A stretch of 64,000 bases of DNA from Pelomonas paludis (GTDB lineage Bacteria > Pseudomonadota > Gammaproteobacteria > Burkholderiales > Burkholderiaceae_C): the NCBI RefSeq assembly GCF_039872745.1, contig NZ_JBDPZD010000002.1:620001-684000 (forward strand), in the 5' to 3' direction. Positions 15,873 to 24,808 of the stretch are shown here, piece after piece. The translations under genes and the position numbers were made by a program. Every line of letters begins with the position of its first letter. The first letter of the stretch is position 1. The notes below the pieces were generated by a model. It did no database searches. It saw only the letters and a list, made by a program, of their open reading frames with translations, and had not been told where the DNA came from.

Positions 15873-17309
15873 TCAGGCCGTGGCTACGGCAGAGGGCGCT
15901 GCGTTGCGATGGCGGCTTTCAATCTCGCGGTTGATCTCTTCGATCTTGTCGTCTTCCAGCTCGTACTTGGAAATGATGAACATGGCCAACGCCAGGAGGA
16001 TCGCAGGGAGGACGACGACCAGCCAGAGGATGCCCTGCTGGGCTGCGGCGGACTGTTGCGCCTTGGTCGGATCGAACGCCGTCATGGAAAGCACCACGCC
16101 TGGGATGACGCCGCCGAGGGCAAAGCCGGCCTTGAAGAAGATGCCGGTCAGGGCGCTCACCACACCGGAGATGCGGCGGCCGGTTTGCCATTCCCCGTAT
16201 GAGATGACCTCAGGTACCAAGGCCCACATGTAGCCGGTGGCCACGATCACGCCCGTGGACTTCACGAACTGGGCGACATACACCAGCCACAGCTGCGACC
16301 GGAGAGCGGGGACCACAGACACGACGTACAGCATGCCCATGCCGATCATCGCGACGCTTAGGAAGAGGTAGAACATGCCCTTCTTGCCCAGCGCGCGTTT
16401 GAGCGCCGGGACCATGGGCATGAAGATGAAGGCGGGAATCGAGCCCAACGCATTGAAGACCGGCAAGGCGTCGGCCCGGTCCAGGTTGTACTGCATGTAG
16501 TACGCAGAAGCAGAGTTGCCAACCGCCATCATGGCGAACGCCGTGATGAAGAAGAACGCGACGATGCGCAGGGGGCGGTTGCGGGCGAATTCGGTGAAGA
16601 GATCCGCGTACTTCACGGTATGGCCGGTGCTTTCGTCCATCACCACCCGCTCCTTGGTCTGGGTGAAGCAGAACACCAGCAGACCGAAACCGACGACGGC
16701 GTAGACCGACATCACCGCGAACCAGATTGGCGACGACGCAGGCTTGGACCAGTCGTTGTCCGGGGCGAAGTGCTGAATCGTGGCGGGCACGCCGAACTGC
16801 ACGGCGAGGCCACCGAGGTTCGCCATGAACATGCGTGTCGACGTGAGCTTGGTGATCTCGTCTGTGTCGCGAGTGAGCGAGGCGTTCAGCGCGCCGTACG
16901 GTACGTTGATCAACGTGTAGCAGAGCGAGAGGGTGACGTACGTCACGTAGGCGTACCAAAGCTGTCCGGAAAACCCGTTCCAGAAGGAGAGGACGGCCAG
17001 CCCGCTCAGGGGAATGCCGCCGAGGATGAGGTAGCTGCGGTACTTTCCAAGGCGCGGGTTGCGCTTGTCAACGAAGGCGCCTACGAACGGGTCCCAGATG
17101 ACATCCACCAGCCGTACGACGAGGAACATGAAGGCGGCTGCCCCCGCGCTGATTCCGAAGACGTTCGTGTAGAAGAAGAGCAAGTAGGTCGAAACCGTCT
17201 GGTAGATCAGGTTCTGCGCGAGGTCACCCGCGCCGAAACCGATGCGCGTCAGCGCCGACAACTTGTAAAAGCCTTGTGTGGCGGGTTCGACCTTGGAGGT
17301 GGTGTGCAT
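15873..17309 (-). CDS. MFS sugar transporter, GPH (glycoside-pentoside-hexuronide) family
   Basis: 478-aa inner-membrane cation:sugar symporter with about 12 transmembrane helices. GPH-type signatures: FGAGDLAQNLIYQTVSTYLL at the N-terminus, VIWDPFVGAFVDK in the helix 2-3 loop, NVPYGALNASLT in the centre, and PEVISYGEWQTGRRISGV late. The natural substrate cannot be told from sequence, and no glycosidase or regulator lies beside it. It is AT-richer than its neighbours and sits between a complete gene (17582) and a copy of that gene's 3' end (15715), which indicates acquisition as an inserted cassette. Its stop codon is one base from the duplicated segment. Confidence 0.88.
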   Translation of the reverse strand: MHTTSKVEPATQGFYKLSALTRIGFGAGDLAQNLIYQTVSTYLLFFYTNVFGISAGAAAFMFLVVRLVDVIWDPFVGAFVDKRNPRLGKYRSYLILGGIPLSGLAVLSFWNGFSGQLWYAYVTYVTLSLCYTLINVPYGALNASLTRDTDEITKLTSTRMFMANLGGLAVQFGVPATIQHFAPDNDWSKPASSPIWFAVMSVYAVVGFGLLVFCFTQTKERVVMDESTGHTVKYADLFTEFARNRPLRIVAFFFITAFAMMAVGNSASAYYMQYNLDRADALPVFNALGSIPAFIFMPMVPALKRALGKKGMFYLFLSVAMIGMGMLYVVSVVPALRSQLWLVYVAQFVKSTGVIVATGYMWALVPEVISYGEWQTGRRISGVVSALTGIFFKAGFALGGVIPGVVLSMTAFDPTKAQQSAAAQQGILWLVVVLPAILLALAMFIISKYELEDDKIEEINREIESRHRNAAPSAVATA

Positions 17310-17581
17310 GAATTTGGGGGCGTCGATGGAATCCGAAAGGACGCGGAGCTTGGGCCTATGGCGATGAAGCGCGGAGATCGCGGATGTGAATCGCCAAACC
17401 TTCCACTGTAAAGGGGGAAAGCGCGTGATTCAGGGCATTGCTGTTCTGCCGCAGAGGGCTTCCCATCGAGGTGACCACAGCCGGGCAATCCGGATGCAGC
17501 AGCTGAGCGAGAGCGCTGCACAAATCGCCCCTCAAGTACATGGCGCGCCGCACCAGCGCCAACCGACGCACTTGCCCGGTT
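17310..17581. other. Upstream region of the transporter, no gene seen
   Basis: 272 bases between the transporter start and the phosphate-binding-like stop. Short open frames exist on both strands but none looks protein-like or has a ribosome site. It presumably holds the transporter promoter and is AT-richer than the surroundings. No transposase fragment or terminal inverted repeat was found. Confidence 0.5.
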
Positions 17582-17739
17582 TCAGCGCTTGATCACGCGC
17601 ACCCCAGCGCGGGTCTTGCCGCTCTCGACGTAGCCGATGCCGCCGGGCGTGTCAGCCACATGCTTGAGCACGGCGTCGTCGCCCTCCAGCTCGGGCGGGG
17701 GCTTGCCGCCACCGGTGAAGACCTGCTGGGCCCAGTAGG
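17582..17739. repeat. Parent copy of the 158-base direct repeat
   Basis: This segment, the 3' end of the phosphate-binding-like gene, is repeated at 15715-15871 in the same orientation at about 92% identity. The two copies bracket the sugar transporter and its upstream region. Confidence 0.85.
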
Positions 17740-18016
17740 CCTTGAGCTGGGAGGCGTTCTTCTTGAGCACGTGGCTGCGGAAGGCCTCGGTGGTGGGGCC
17801 GTCCTTTTGCGTGACGGGGCTGGCGGGCGTGCCGTCGGGCAGGGTCTTGACCTGGCGCAGGAAGATCTTGGCGGCGGCCTCGTCGTCCAGCGCGGCGGTG
17901 AAGGCCGCGTTGACCACGAGCACGGGCTCGGCGCCGGCTGTGCCACTGGCCAGCAGGGCAGCGAGCATCAAGGCCGAGCGCAGGCGACGTGAGCGGGCAG
18001 TCTGTGTGCGTTGCAT
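17582..18016 (-). CDS. Small periplasmic phosphate-binding-like protein
   Basis: 144-aa secreted protein: signal peptide at 1-28 (ALMLAALLASGTAGA) followed by a single PBP-like domain related to phosphate ABC transporter binding proteins (VLVVNAAFTAALDDEAAAKI, FLRQVKTLPDGTP, HVLKKNASQLKAYW, VADTPGGIGYVES). It is about a third the length of PstS, so it lacks the second lobe. It lies 14 bases after the porin and downstream of a chemoreceptor on the same strand. I infer that it works as a sensing partner for them rather than in uptake, as no ABC permease is nearby. Its 3' end is duplicated at 15715. Confidence 0.8.
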   Translation of the reverse strand: MQRTQTARSRRLRSALMLAALLASGTAGAEPVLVVNAAFTAALDDEAAAKIFLRQVKTLPDGTPASPVTQKDGPTTEAFRSHVLKKNASQLKAYWAQQVFTGGGKPPPELEGDDAVLKHVADTPGGIGYVESGKTRAGVRVIKR

Positions 18017-18030
18017 GAGTCCCTCCGTGC

Positions 18031-19173
18031 TCAGAACAGCGTGTCGATCGAGACCGACAGCAGGCGCGAGTTGCCGACGTAGGACAGGTCCGCGCCCGAG
18101 CGGTCACGGAAGCGGTCCCACTGCAGCTTGAGCGCGGTGGAGGGGCCGAGTTCATAGCGCAGCGTGGCCGAGTCGCCGCTGTCGCGCTGGATGGCGTCGG
18201 GGGTGAAAGTGTTGTGCTCGCCGTACTGGGTGTGCGTCAGCATGGCGGTGAAGTCGCCAAAGCGGCGCCCCACGCCCAGCATGTAGGCCTTGGACTTGTA
18301 GCTGTAGCCGCTGCGGTCGAACACGCTGTACTCGCTGCGCACGAACCAGTCGTTGATGTCGAGGTTGGCCGAGACACCGTAGATGCGCTGCTTCTCGGCG
18401 GACTTGGACAGGTCAGCGGCGGGCGTGACGCGCTCGCCGGTCGTGCGGTCCCACTGCTGCACGTCGGACTGGATGTAGGTGCCGCGCACGGTCAGGATGC
18501 CGCGCTGCAGCACCAGGTCGCCGCCCATGATGTTCTTCCAGGTCACGTCCTGCGGCTGGTCGTAGTAGAGCCGCTGCATCAGGTTGTCGCGGCTGTTCTC
18601 GCGGCCCAGGAAGAGGTTGGTCTTGGCGGCCCAGCCGCCCCAGTCGCCCCGGTAGGTGGCGTTGACGCCGTTGTAGTTGACGATCTCCCAGCCGTAGAGG
18701 TCAGCCGGCGGGCGCACCCAGGTGTAGGCAAAGCCCACGTCCTGGAAGTCGGAGTAGTAGTAGATGGGCAGGCGCTTGCGCCCGAGCTGCAGGGTCCAGC
18801 TGTCGGTCAGGTCGTAGGACAGGTAAGCCCACTCCAGGCCGGCCTTGACGCCATCCACGCCGCGCCCCACCACCTGGGCGGTGGCCGAGAGCTTGGGTGT
18901 GAAGGTGTAGGTGCCCTGCACGCCGATCTTGGTCTCCTGCTTGATCTGCCAGCGCTCGGCGTACAGCGCGCCGTGGCTGTAGTCGGCAATGAAGCAGGGG
19001 CAGGGGTAGCGGTAGTAGTCGTCGGTGCGGTCACCGCCCAGCACCTTGCCGGCGGCCACCGTGGCAAAGCCGGAGACGCTGAACGCGTCGTCAGCGCGCG
19101 CGGGCAGGGTCAGGGTGGCGGCGGTCATGGCCGCAAATGCGGTGAGGGCCAGCTTCAGGGACGCTCGAATCAT
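18031..19173 (-). CDS. Outer-membrane porin-like protein
   Basis: 380-aa outer-membrane protein with signal peptide (about 1-27, ending LTLPARA) and a mature region of alternating amphipathic strands rich in Tyr, Trp and Gly, ending in phenylalanine (SVSIDTLF), the usual beta-barrel assembly signal. An unusual YPCPC pair of cysteines is near residue 57. The family is that of uncharacterised porins next to small phosphate-binding-like proteins. The gene is between the chemoreceptor (41-base gap) and the binding-protein gene (14-base gap), suggesting one operon. The solute is unknown. Confidence 0.82.
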   Translation of the reverse strand: MIRASLKLALTAFAAMTAATLTLPARADDAFSVSGFATVAAGKVLGGDRTDDYYRYPCPCFIADYSHGALYAERWQIKQETKIGVQGTYTFTPKLSATAQVVGRGVDGVKAGLEWAYLSYDLTDSWTLQLGRKRLPIYYYSDFQDVGFAYTWVRPPADLYGWEIVNYNGVNATYRGDWGGWAAKTNLFLGRENSRDNLMQRLYYDQPQDVTWKNIMGGDLVLQRGILTVRGTYIQSDVQQWDRTTGERVTPAADLSKSAEKQRIYGVSANLDINDWFVRSEYSVFDRSGYSYKSKAYMLGVGRRFGDFTAMLTHTQYGEHNTFTPDAIQRDSGDSATLRYELGPSTALKLQWDRFRDRSGADLSYVGNSRLLSVSIDTLF

Positions 19174-19214
19174 TCGGAATCCTTCAACAACAACTTCAAG
19201 GGAGAAAGGGGGGT

Positions 19215-20726
19215 TTAGCTGCGGCGCGCTTCCAGCCGGAAGCGGCCGACGGCCTCGTCCAGCTGGCTGGCCACCTGCTGCAAGGTCTGCGAGGCCTGGC
19301 CGGCCTCGGCGACGAGGGCGTGGTTGTCGTCGGTATGGCCGGTCAGCTCCGAGACCATGGCGTTGACGTGCTCGATGCCGCGCCGCTGCTCGGCGGAGGC
19401 GCCCGAGATCTGCTCGATGTGCTGGCCCACCTGCTTGACCGAGTCCACCAGGCGGCCCATCACCACGCCGGCCTCGTTGACGTGGCGGGCGCCGGCGTCA
19501 ATGCGCTCGGCCGAGTCGTCGATCAGGGTCTTGATCTCCTTGGCGGCCGCGCTGGCGCGCTGAGCGAGGGATCGCACCTCGCCCGCCACCACGTTGAAGC
19601 CCCGGCCCTGCTCGCCCGCGCGGGCAGCTTCGACAGCGGCGTTCAGCGCCAGGATGTTGGTCTGGAAGGCGATGCCGTCGATCAGCGAGGTGATCTCGAC
19701 GATCTTGCGCGCACGGTCCGAGATCTGGCCCATCGCGGTCACGGCGTCGGCCACGGCGCGGCCGCCGTCGTCGGCCGCCACGCTGGCCTGGGCGGCCAGC
19801 TTGCGGGCCTGCTCGGCGCTGTCGGCATTGCTGCGCACCGAGCGGGTCAGCTCGTCGATGCTGGCGGCACTGGCATGCAGGCTTTCCTTCTGGCGCTCGG
19901 AGCGCTCGGACAGCAGGCTGTTGCCCTCGCCGATGGCGCCCGCCGCCGTATGTACGCGCTGCACGGCCTGGCGCACATCGCCGATCACGGCGGAGAGGCC
20001 ATGCTGCATCTCGCTCATCGCGGCCAGCAGGCTGGCGGAGCTGGCGTCGCGCAGGCGCACCGGGGTGCTGAGGTCGCCACTGGCGATGCGGTGCACGATC
20101 TCGGTGGCCTCATCGGGCTGGCCACCGAGCTGGCGCTTGAGCACGCGCACCGACCAGCTCGACACCCCGATCGACAGCGCCAGCATCAGCAGCGAGGCCA
20201 GCAGGTTGGCCGCAAAGCCGCGCTGTACCAGGCGCTGGGTCTGGGCGATGTGGTCGTCCAGTTGGGCCTGGGCGGCTTGCTTCTGGCGCGTCAGGTCGGT
20301 CTCCAGCGTCTTTTGCGCGGCTTGCATGGCCTGGGCGGCCTCGCCCACGTCACCGCCCTTGCCCTTGATGAGGATGTCGGCCACTTTGCTGGCGGCCTGC
20401 TGGTAGGTGTCGAAGGCAGCCGAGAGGCGCGCGGCATCGTCGGCACGGCCCGGCACGGCGGCATAGCGTTTGAATTCGTCGCGCAGCAGGGCCACCTTCT
20501 GGGCCACGCCGTCGAGGGCGGCCTGGTCAGCAGCGGCAGCGGCGCTCTTGTAGCCGTCGGCCACGGCAGTGAGCCCGAAGGCCAGCGATTGCACGGCCCC
20601 GAGAGCCGGGCTGTCGGTGCGCCCGAGGTTGTCGAGCAACTCGTTGGTCGAGCGCGTGAACCAGAAACTGGTCACAGCGCCAAGCGCAATCGCCAGCAGG
20701 GGCAGCATCCAGAGAAGGCGTTTCAT
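19215..20726 (-). CDS. Methyl-accepting chemotaxis protein
   Basis: 503-aa chemoreceptor. TM1 (about 2-20), a helical periplasmic ligand domain (about 30-175), TM2 (about 180-200), a HAMP-like linker (RIASGDLSTPVRLRDA) and a cytoplasmic signalling helix bundle with the highly conserved hairpin tip IDGIAFQTNILALNAAVEAA at about 345-365. No C-terminal CheR-binding pentapeptide is seen. I prefer ATG 20726 (MKRLLWML, AGGAA about 10 bases upstream); ATG 20744 would add six residues. It is the first gene of the MCP-porin-binding protein set, pointing to ligand sensing through the other two. Confidence 0.92.
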   Translation of the reverse strand: MKRLLWMLPLLAIALGAVTSFWFTRSTNELLDNLGRTDSPALGAVQSLAFGLTAVADGYKSAAAAADQAALDGVAQKVALLRDEFKRYAAVPGRADDAARLSAAFDTYQQAASKVADILIKGKGGDVGEAAQAMQAAQKTLETDLTRQKQAAQAQLDDHIAQTQRLVQRGFAANLLASLLMLALSIGVSSWSVRVLKRQLGGQPDEATEIVHRIASGDLSTPVRLRDASSASLLAAMSEMQHGLSAVIGDVRQAVQRVHTAAGAIGEGNSLLSERSERQKESLHASAASIDELTRSVRSNADSAEQARKLAAQASVAADDGGRAVADAVTAMGQISDRARKIVEITSLIDGIAFQTNILALNAAVEAARAGEQGRGFNVVAGEVRSLAQRASAAAKEIKTLIDDSAERIDAGARHVNEAGVVMGRLVDSVKQVGQHIEQISGASAEQRRGIEHVNAMVSELTGHTDDNHALVAEAGQASQTLQQVASQLDEAVGRFRLEARRS

Positions 20727-20929
20727 CGTCCGTGCATTCCTCATGAGCCAGCGCCGCCCTCGGGACGGGCAGCGGGGTCAAGCGGCGCAGTCTAGGAACG
20801 GCCTTGGGAGCGCTCACCAAGGCGGTGCGCACGAACGCGAACTAGTTCGCGGCGCGCACGAAAGCGTTTGCAGCGCCGGCGCTGGCGCTTGTGCTTCGTG
20901 CAACAGGGGTCGGCTCCCGCCGGCCGGTT

Positions 20930-22117
20930 TCAGCGCCGGAGCCAGGCCTCGGCCAGCCGCACCCACATCGAGCCCCCCAGCGGGATCAGCTCGTCGTTGA
21001 AGTCGTAGCAGGGGTTGTGCAAGGTGCAGGGCCCGAGGCCGTGGCCCAGGCTGCGATGGTCGCCGTCGCCGTTGCCGATGAGGAAGTAGCAGCCGGGTTT
21101 CTCGAGCAGGTAGTAGCTGAAGTCTTCGGCGCCCATGGTGGGCTCGAAGTCCAGCACGTTCTCGGGCCCCACCATGCCGGTGAGCACCTCGCGCACAAAG
21201 CCGGTCTCGGCCGCGTGGTTGATGGTTGGCGGGTAGTTGCGGCGGAACTCGAACTCGGCCGTCAGCTCAAAGGCCCCGGCCAGCTGCTCGGTCATTTCGC
21301 GCATGCGGCGCTCGAAGAGGTCGAGCAGCTCGACGGTGAAGGTGCGCACCGTGCCCTGCAGCTCCACGCTGTCGGGCACCACGTTCGTCGCCTCGCCGGC
21401 CTGGATCATGGTGACCGAGATCACGCCGGGGTCGATGGGCCGCTTGTTGCGGCTGACGATGGTCTGGAAGCCCTGCACCAGCTGGCAGGCGGCCGGCACC
21501 GGGTCCAGGCCCAGGTGGGGCATGGCGGCGTGGCAGCCCTTGCCGCGCAGCACGATGCGGAACTCATTGCTGGACGCGAACACCGGCCCGCTCTTGAGCG
21601 CGAACTGCCCGGCCGCGAGGCCCGGCCAGTTGTGGGCGCCAAAGATGGCCTCCATGGGGAAGCGCTCGAAGAGCCCGTCCTTGATCATCTCGCGCGCCCC
21701 GCCGCCGCCCTCCTCGGCCGGCTGGAAGACGAGGTAGACCGTGCCGTCAAAGTTGCGGTGCGTGGCCAGGTATTTGGCGGCGGCCAGCAGCATGGCCGTG
21801 TGGCCGTCATGCCCACAAGCGTGCATGCGCCCCGCAATGGTGCTGGCATGGGGGAAGGTATTGCGCTCGGTGATGGGCAGGGCGTCGATGTCGGCCCGCA
21901 GGCCCACGGCGCGGGGCGAGTCGCCATTTCGCACCACGCCCACCACGCCGGTCTTCCCGAGGCCCCGGTGCACGGGGATGCCCCATTGGGTGAGCGCCTG
22001 GGCGATGAGGTCGCTGGTGCGCTGCTCCTGGAAGCAGAGCTCGGGGTGGCGGTGGATGTCACGCCGCAGGGCCGTGATCTCGGCGCTGGCGGCCAGGATG
22101 GAGTCGATCAACTGCAT
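20930..22117 (-). CDS. M20 family metal-dependent amidohydrolase
   Basis: 395-aa zinc amidohydrolase of the hippurate/IAA-amino-acid hydrolase type, cleaving N-acyl amino acids. The metal and dimer motifs are visible: RRDIHRHPELCFQE at the N-terminus, GLRADIDALPI, MHACGHDGHTAML, FQPAEEGGGGA, and late EPTMGAEDFSYYL. Its preferred substrate is not predictable. ATG 22117 gives MQLIDSIL; the longer frame to 22216 enters the divergent gene's promoter region. It is divergent from the secreted DUF2946-like gene, 47 bases away. Confidence 0.9.
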   Translation of the reverse strand: MQLIDSILAASAEITALRRDIHRHPELCFQEQRTSDLIAQALTQWGIPVHRGLGKTGVVGVVRNGDSPRAVGLRADIDALPITERNTFPHASTIAGRMHACGHDGHTAMLLAAAKYLATHRNFDGTVYLVFQPAEEGGGGAREMIKDGLFERFPMEAIFGAHNWPGLAAGQFALKSGPVFASSNEFRIVLRGKGCHAAMPHLGLDPVPAACQLVQGFQTIVSRNKRPIDPGVISVTMIQAGEATNVVPDSVELQGTVRTFTVELLDLFERRMREMTEQLAGAFELTAEFEFRRNYPPTINHAAETGFVREVLTGMVGPENVLDFEPTMGAEDFSYYLLEKPGCYFLIGNGDGDHRSLGHGLGPCTLHNPCYDFNDELIPLGGSMWVRLAEAWLRR

Positions 22118-22164
22118 GACGAAAGGTCGGTGTGTGGCCCCGAGTTTAGGATCGCGGCCTCGCC

Positions 22165-22533
22165 ATGCTTGCCTCCCTTCGCGTCCGACCCTTTGCCCAG
22201 CGCTGGTTGCTGGCATTGGCGCTGCTGCTGCCGCTGGCGCAGGGGGCCGCGTGGCTGCACACGCTGTCGCACGCTACGGGCGGCGCGGCGCATACGGCCC
22301 AGCATGAGAGCAGCGAAGGTCTCGTTCAGGACCTGTGCGAACTCTGCCTGGCCGCCGCCCACCTGGCCGGCACGGCGCCCGGGCCAGACGCGGCCCCCAC
22401 GGCGGCCACGGCCGCTGCCACGGCCACGCCGCAAGCCGGGCCGGTACAGGCGGCCCACAGCGCGCCCTATTGGCGCCACGGGGCTCGGGGCCCGCCGGAG
22501 CGCACTGCCGCTCCCGCCACCCTGACTTCCTGA
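22165..22533 (+). CDS. Small secreted DUF2946-like protein
   Basis: 122-aa protein with a signal peptide (WLLALALLLPLAQGAAWLH), a His-rich segment (HTLSHATGG, HTAQHES) and the paired cysteines DLCELCLAAAHLAG typical of DUF2946-like proteins found next to metal-linked TonB receptors; the tail is low-complexity Ala/Pro/Thr. It starts 110 bases before the receptor gene on the same strand. A role in metal handling is inferred from the Cys/His content and the neighbour, not shown. Confidence 0.65.
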   Translation: MLASLRVRPFAQRWLLALALLLPLAQGAAWLHTLSHATGGAAHTAQHESSEGLVQDLCELCLAAAHLAGTAPGPDAAPTAATAAATATPQAGPVQAAHSAPYWRHGARGPPERTAAPATLTS

Positions 22534-22642
22534 CCCCGCGCCGCGCGCTGCCTCCCCACCCACGGGCCGCTGCGGCGCCCTGTGCGTGACCGCGCCCCGG
22601 CCCCTCTCGGCCTGCCGGCGGCGGCGCGCTTGGAGCCCTTTG

Positions 22643-24691
22643 ATGTCCCGATTCCCCTTCGCCTGGCGCCCCGTGGTGCTGGCGTCCTCCTGCTTGTGCC
22701 TGAGCCTGGCCCAAGCCCAAACTCAGCCTGAAGCCCTCGACAAAGTCGTCGTCACCGGCAACCCGCTGCGCGGCACGCTCTCACTGCCTGCGGATGCGCT
22801 GGAGGGTGACGCCCTCGTCCTGCAACGCAGCAACAACCTGGGCGACACGCTCTCTGGCATGCCCGGCGTGTCGGCGTCCAACTTCGGCCCCAATGCCAGC
22901 CGCCCGGTGATCCGCGGCCTGGATGGCGACCGCGTCCGCATCCTCAGCAATGCCGGCGCCTCGGTGGACGCCTCCAACCTCAGCTTCGACCACGCCGTGG
23001 CGCTGGACCCGCTGGTGGTGGATCGCATCGAGGTGCTGCGCGGCCCCGCCGCCCTGCTCTATGGCGGCAATGCCCTCGGCGGCGTCGTCAACCTGCTGGA
23101 CAACCGCATCCCCACCACCCTGACACCCGGCCTCACGGGCGCTGCCGAGCTGCGCCTGGGCGGTGCGAGCCGCGAGCGCAGCGGCGCCCTGGTGCTGGAC
23201 GGCGGCAGTGGGCGCGGCAACACCGGCTGGGGCTGGCATGCCGACCTGGCCGGGCGCGATGCCGGGGACCAGCGCACGCCGCGCTTTGACAGTCCCACCG
23301 ACGCGGGCAGCGAGGCCCGCCACAGCGTGCGCAACTCCGCCGGCCGCAGCCAGGCAGGCGCCCTGGGCGGCTCGCTGTTCTTCGGCTCCGGTCGGGTCGG
23401 CCTCTCGGTGGACGACACCCACAACACCTATGGCGTCACCGCTGAGCCCGACGTCAGCATCCGCATGCAGCGCCAGCGCCTGGCCACCGCCGGCGAGTGG
23501 TCCGGCACGGGCCTCATCAGCAAGATCAGCTGGCAAGCCAGCCGCAACCGCTACGAGCACCAGGAGCTGGAAGGTGACGGGGCCGTGGGCACCACCTTCA
23601 AGAGCCGGGGCAGCGATGGCCGGGTCGAGGCCACCCACACTCCGGTCGCCACTGTGCTCGGCCGACTGAGCGGCGTCGTCGGGTTGCAGTGGGAGCAGCT
23701 CGACTTCTCGGCCCTGGGCGAGGAGGCCTTTGTGCCCAGCACGCACACCCGGCAGAGCGGCGTTTTTGCGTTGGAGCAGCTGGACCTGGGTGCCGCCCAG
23801 CTCACCGCCGGGCTGCGCCAGGAGTCGGTGCGGGTGCGCTCGGAAGGTGATGCGCCGGACGCCCAGGAACCCAAGTTCGGCCCCGCCCAATCCCGCAGCT
23901 TCAAGCCCCGCAGCCTGGCGCTGGGCCTGACCGCGCCGCTGGGCCAGGGCTGGCAGTTCAGCACCAACTTGAGCCGCAGCGAGCGCGCCCCGGCCTACTA
24001 CGAGCTTTACGCCAACGGCGTGCACGTGGCCACCGGCAATGTGGAGCGGGGCGACGCGAGCCTGGGGCTGGAGCGTGCGCGCAGCCTGGACCTGGGGCTG
24101 AAGTGGGAGGGCGTGGCCAGCCATGTGCACCTCAATGTCTACGAGACCCGCTTTGACCGCTACATCGCCCTGGCCGCCACGGGTGAGTCCTTGGACGACA
24201 CGGGCGAGCGCTTCCCGGTCTATGCCTTTGCCGGCGTGCCGGCGCGGCTGCGCGGGGTGGAGTTGGAGGGCCGCTGGGCCCTGCCCACGGCGGGCTGGGC
24301 GCCAGGGCTCAAGCTCGCGCTGCTGGGCCAGCTCGACGCCGTGCGCGGCGAGCAGCAGGACACCGGCGAGCCCCTGCCCCGCCTCGCCCCGCTGCGCGCC
24401 CTGCTCGGGCTGGACGCGCAATGGGGCGCCTGGACCAGCCGGCTGGAGCTGCGCGGCACCGCCCGCCAAAGCCGCGTGCCCGTGCTGGACACCCCCACCG
24501 CCGGCTCCGGCACCTGGCGCCTAGCCCTGACCCGGCAATGGCACCAGCCGGGCTTTGATGTGCTGGGCTACCTCAAGCTCGACAACGGGGGTGACCGTCT
24601 GGCCTACAACGCCACGGCCGTAGCCACCATCCGCGCGCTGGCGCCACAGCCGGGGCGGTCGGTCTCGGCAGGGGTTCAGCTACGTTTTTGA
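22643..24691 (+). CDS. TonB-dependent outer-membrane receptor (ZnuD-like)
   Basis: 682-aa receptor: signal peptide (about 1-26, ending SLAQA), a TonB-box-like KVVVTG near residue 33, plug domain with GDTLSGMPGVSASNFGP, RPVIRGLDGDRVRIL and RIEVLRGPAALLYGGNALGG, and a 22-strand barrel ending in phenylalanine (SAGVQLRF). The plug pattern RPVIRGLDGDRVRI resembles the ZnuD/metal-linked group. ATG 22643 follows GGAG by 7 bases. The preceding Cys/His-rich secreted protein fits metal import. No Zur or Fur box was confidently seen. Confidence 0.85.
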   Translation: MSRFPFAWRPVVLASSCLCLSLAQAQTQPEALDKVVVTGNPLRGTLSLPADALEGDALVLQRSNNLGDTLSGMPGVSASNFGPNASRPVIRGLDGDRVRILSNAGASVDASNLSFDHAVALDPLVVDRIEVLRGPAALLYGGNALGGVVNLLDNRIPTTLTPGLTGAAELRLGGASRERSGALVLDGGSGRGNTGWGWHADLAGRDAGDQRTPRFDSPTDAGSEARHSVRNSAGRSQAGALGGSLFFGSGRVGLSVDDTHNTYGVTAEPDVSIRMQRQRLATAGEWSGTGLISKISWQASRNRYEHQELEGDGAVGTTFKSRGSDGRVEATHTPVATVLGRLSGVVGLQWEQLDFSALGEEAFVPSTHTRQSGVFALEQLDLGAAQLTAGLRQESVRVRSEGDAPDAQEPKFGPAQSRSFKPRSLALGLTAPLGQGWQFSTNLSRSERAPAYYELYANGVHVATGNVERGDASLGLERARSLDLGLKWEGVASHVHLNVYETRFDRYIALAATGESLDDTGERFPVYAFAGVPARLRGVELEGRWALPTAGWAPGLKLALLGQLDAVRGEQQDTGEPLPRLAPLRALLGLDAQWGAWTSRLELRGTARQSRVPVLDTPTAGSGTWRLALTRQWHQPGFDVLGYLKLDNGGDRLAYNATAVATIRALAPQPGRSVSAGVQLRF

Positions 24692-24698
24692 GCCTTGT

Positions 24699-24722
24699 GG
24701 CGCCCGGCCCACGCCGGGCGCC
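24699..24722 (+). terminator. Hairpin after the TonB receptor
   Basis: A perfect 10-base inverted repeat (GGCGCCCGGC / GCCGGGCGCC, 4-base loop) 8 bases after the receptor stop. There is no T-tract, so it may stabilise the mRNA end or act with Rho rather than as a classical intrinsic terminator. Confidence 0.45.
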
Positions 24723-24808
24723 CCCGGGCGCGGCAAAACCGGTCAGCATCCAGGTCCATCGACCCCAGGCCCAGATCTTGCTGAAGCCTGGATGGAGAGG
24801 AGACGTCG

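Noticed and set aside
17356..17592. Short frames on both strands in the transporter upstream region
   Set aside because: No family match, no ribosome site, and they overlap each other; treated as non-coding.
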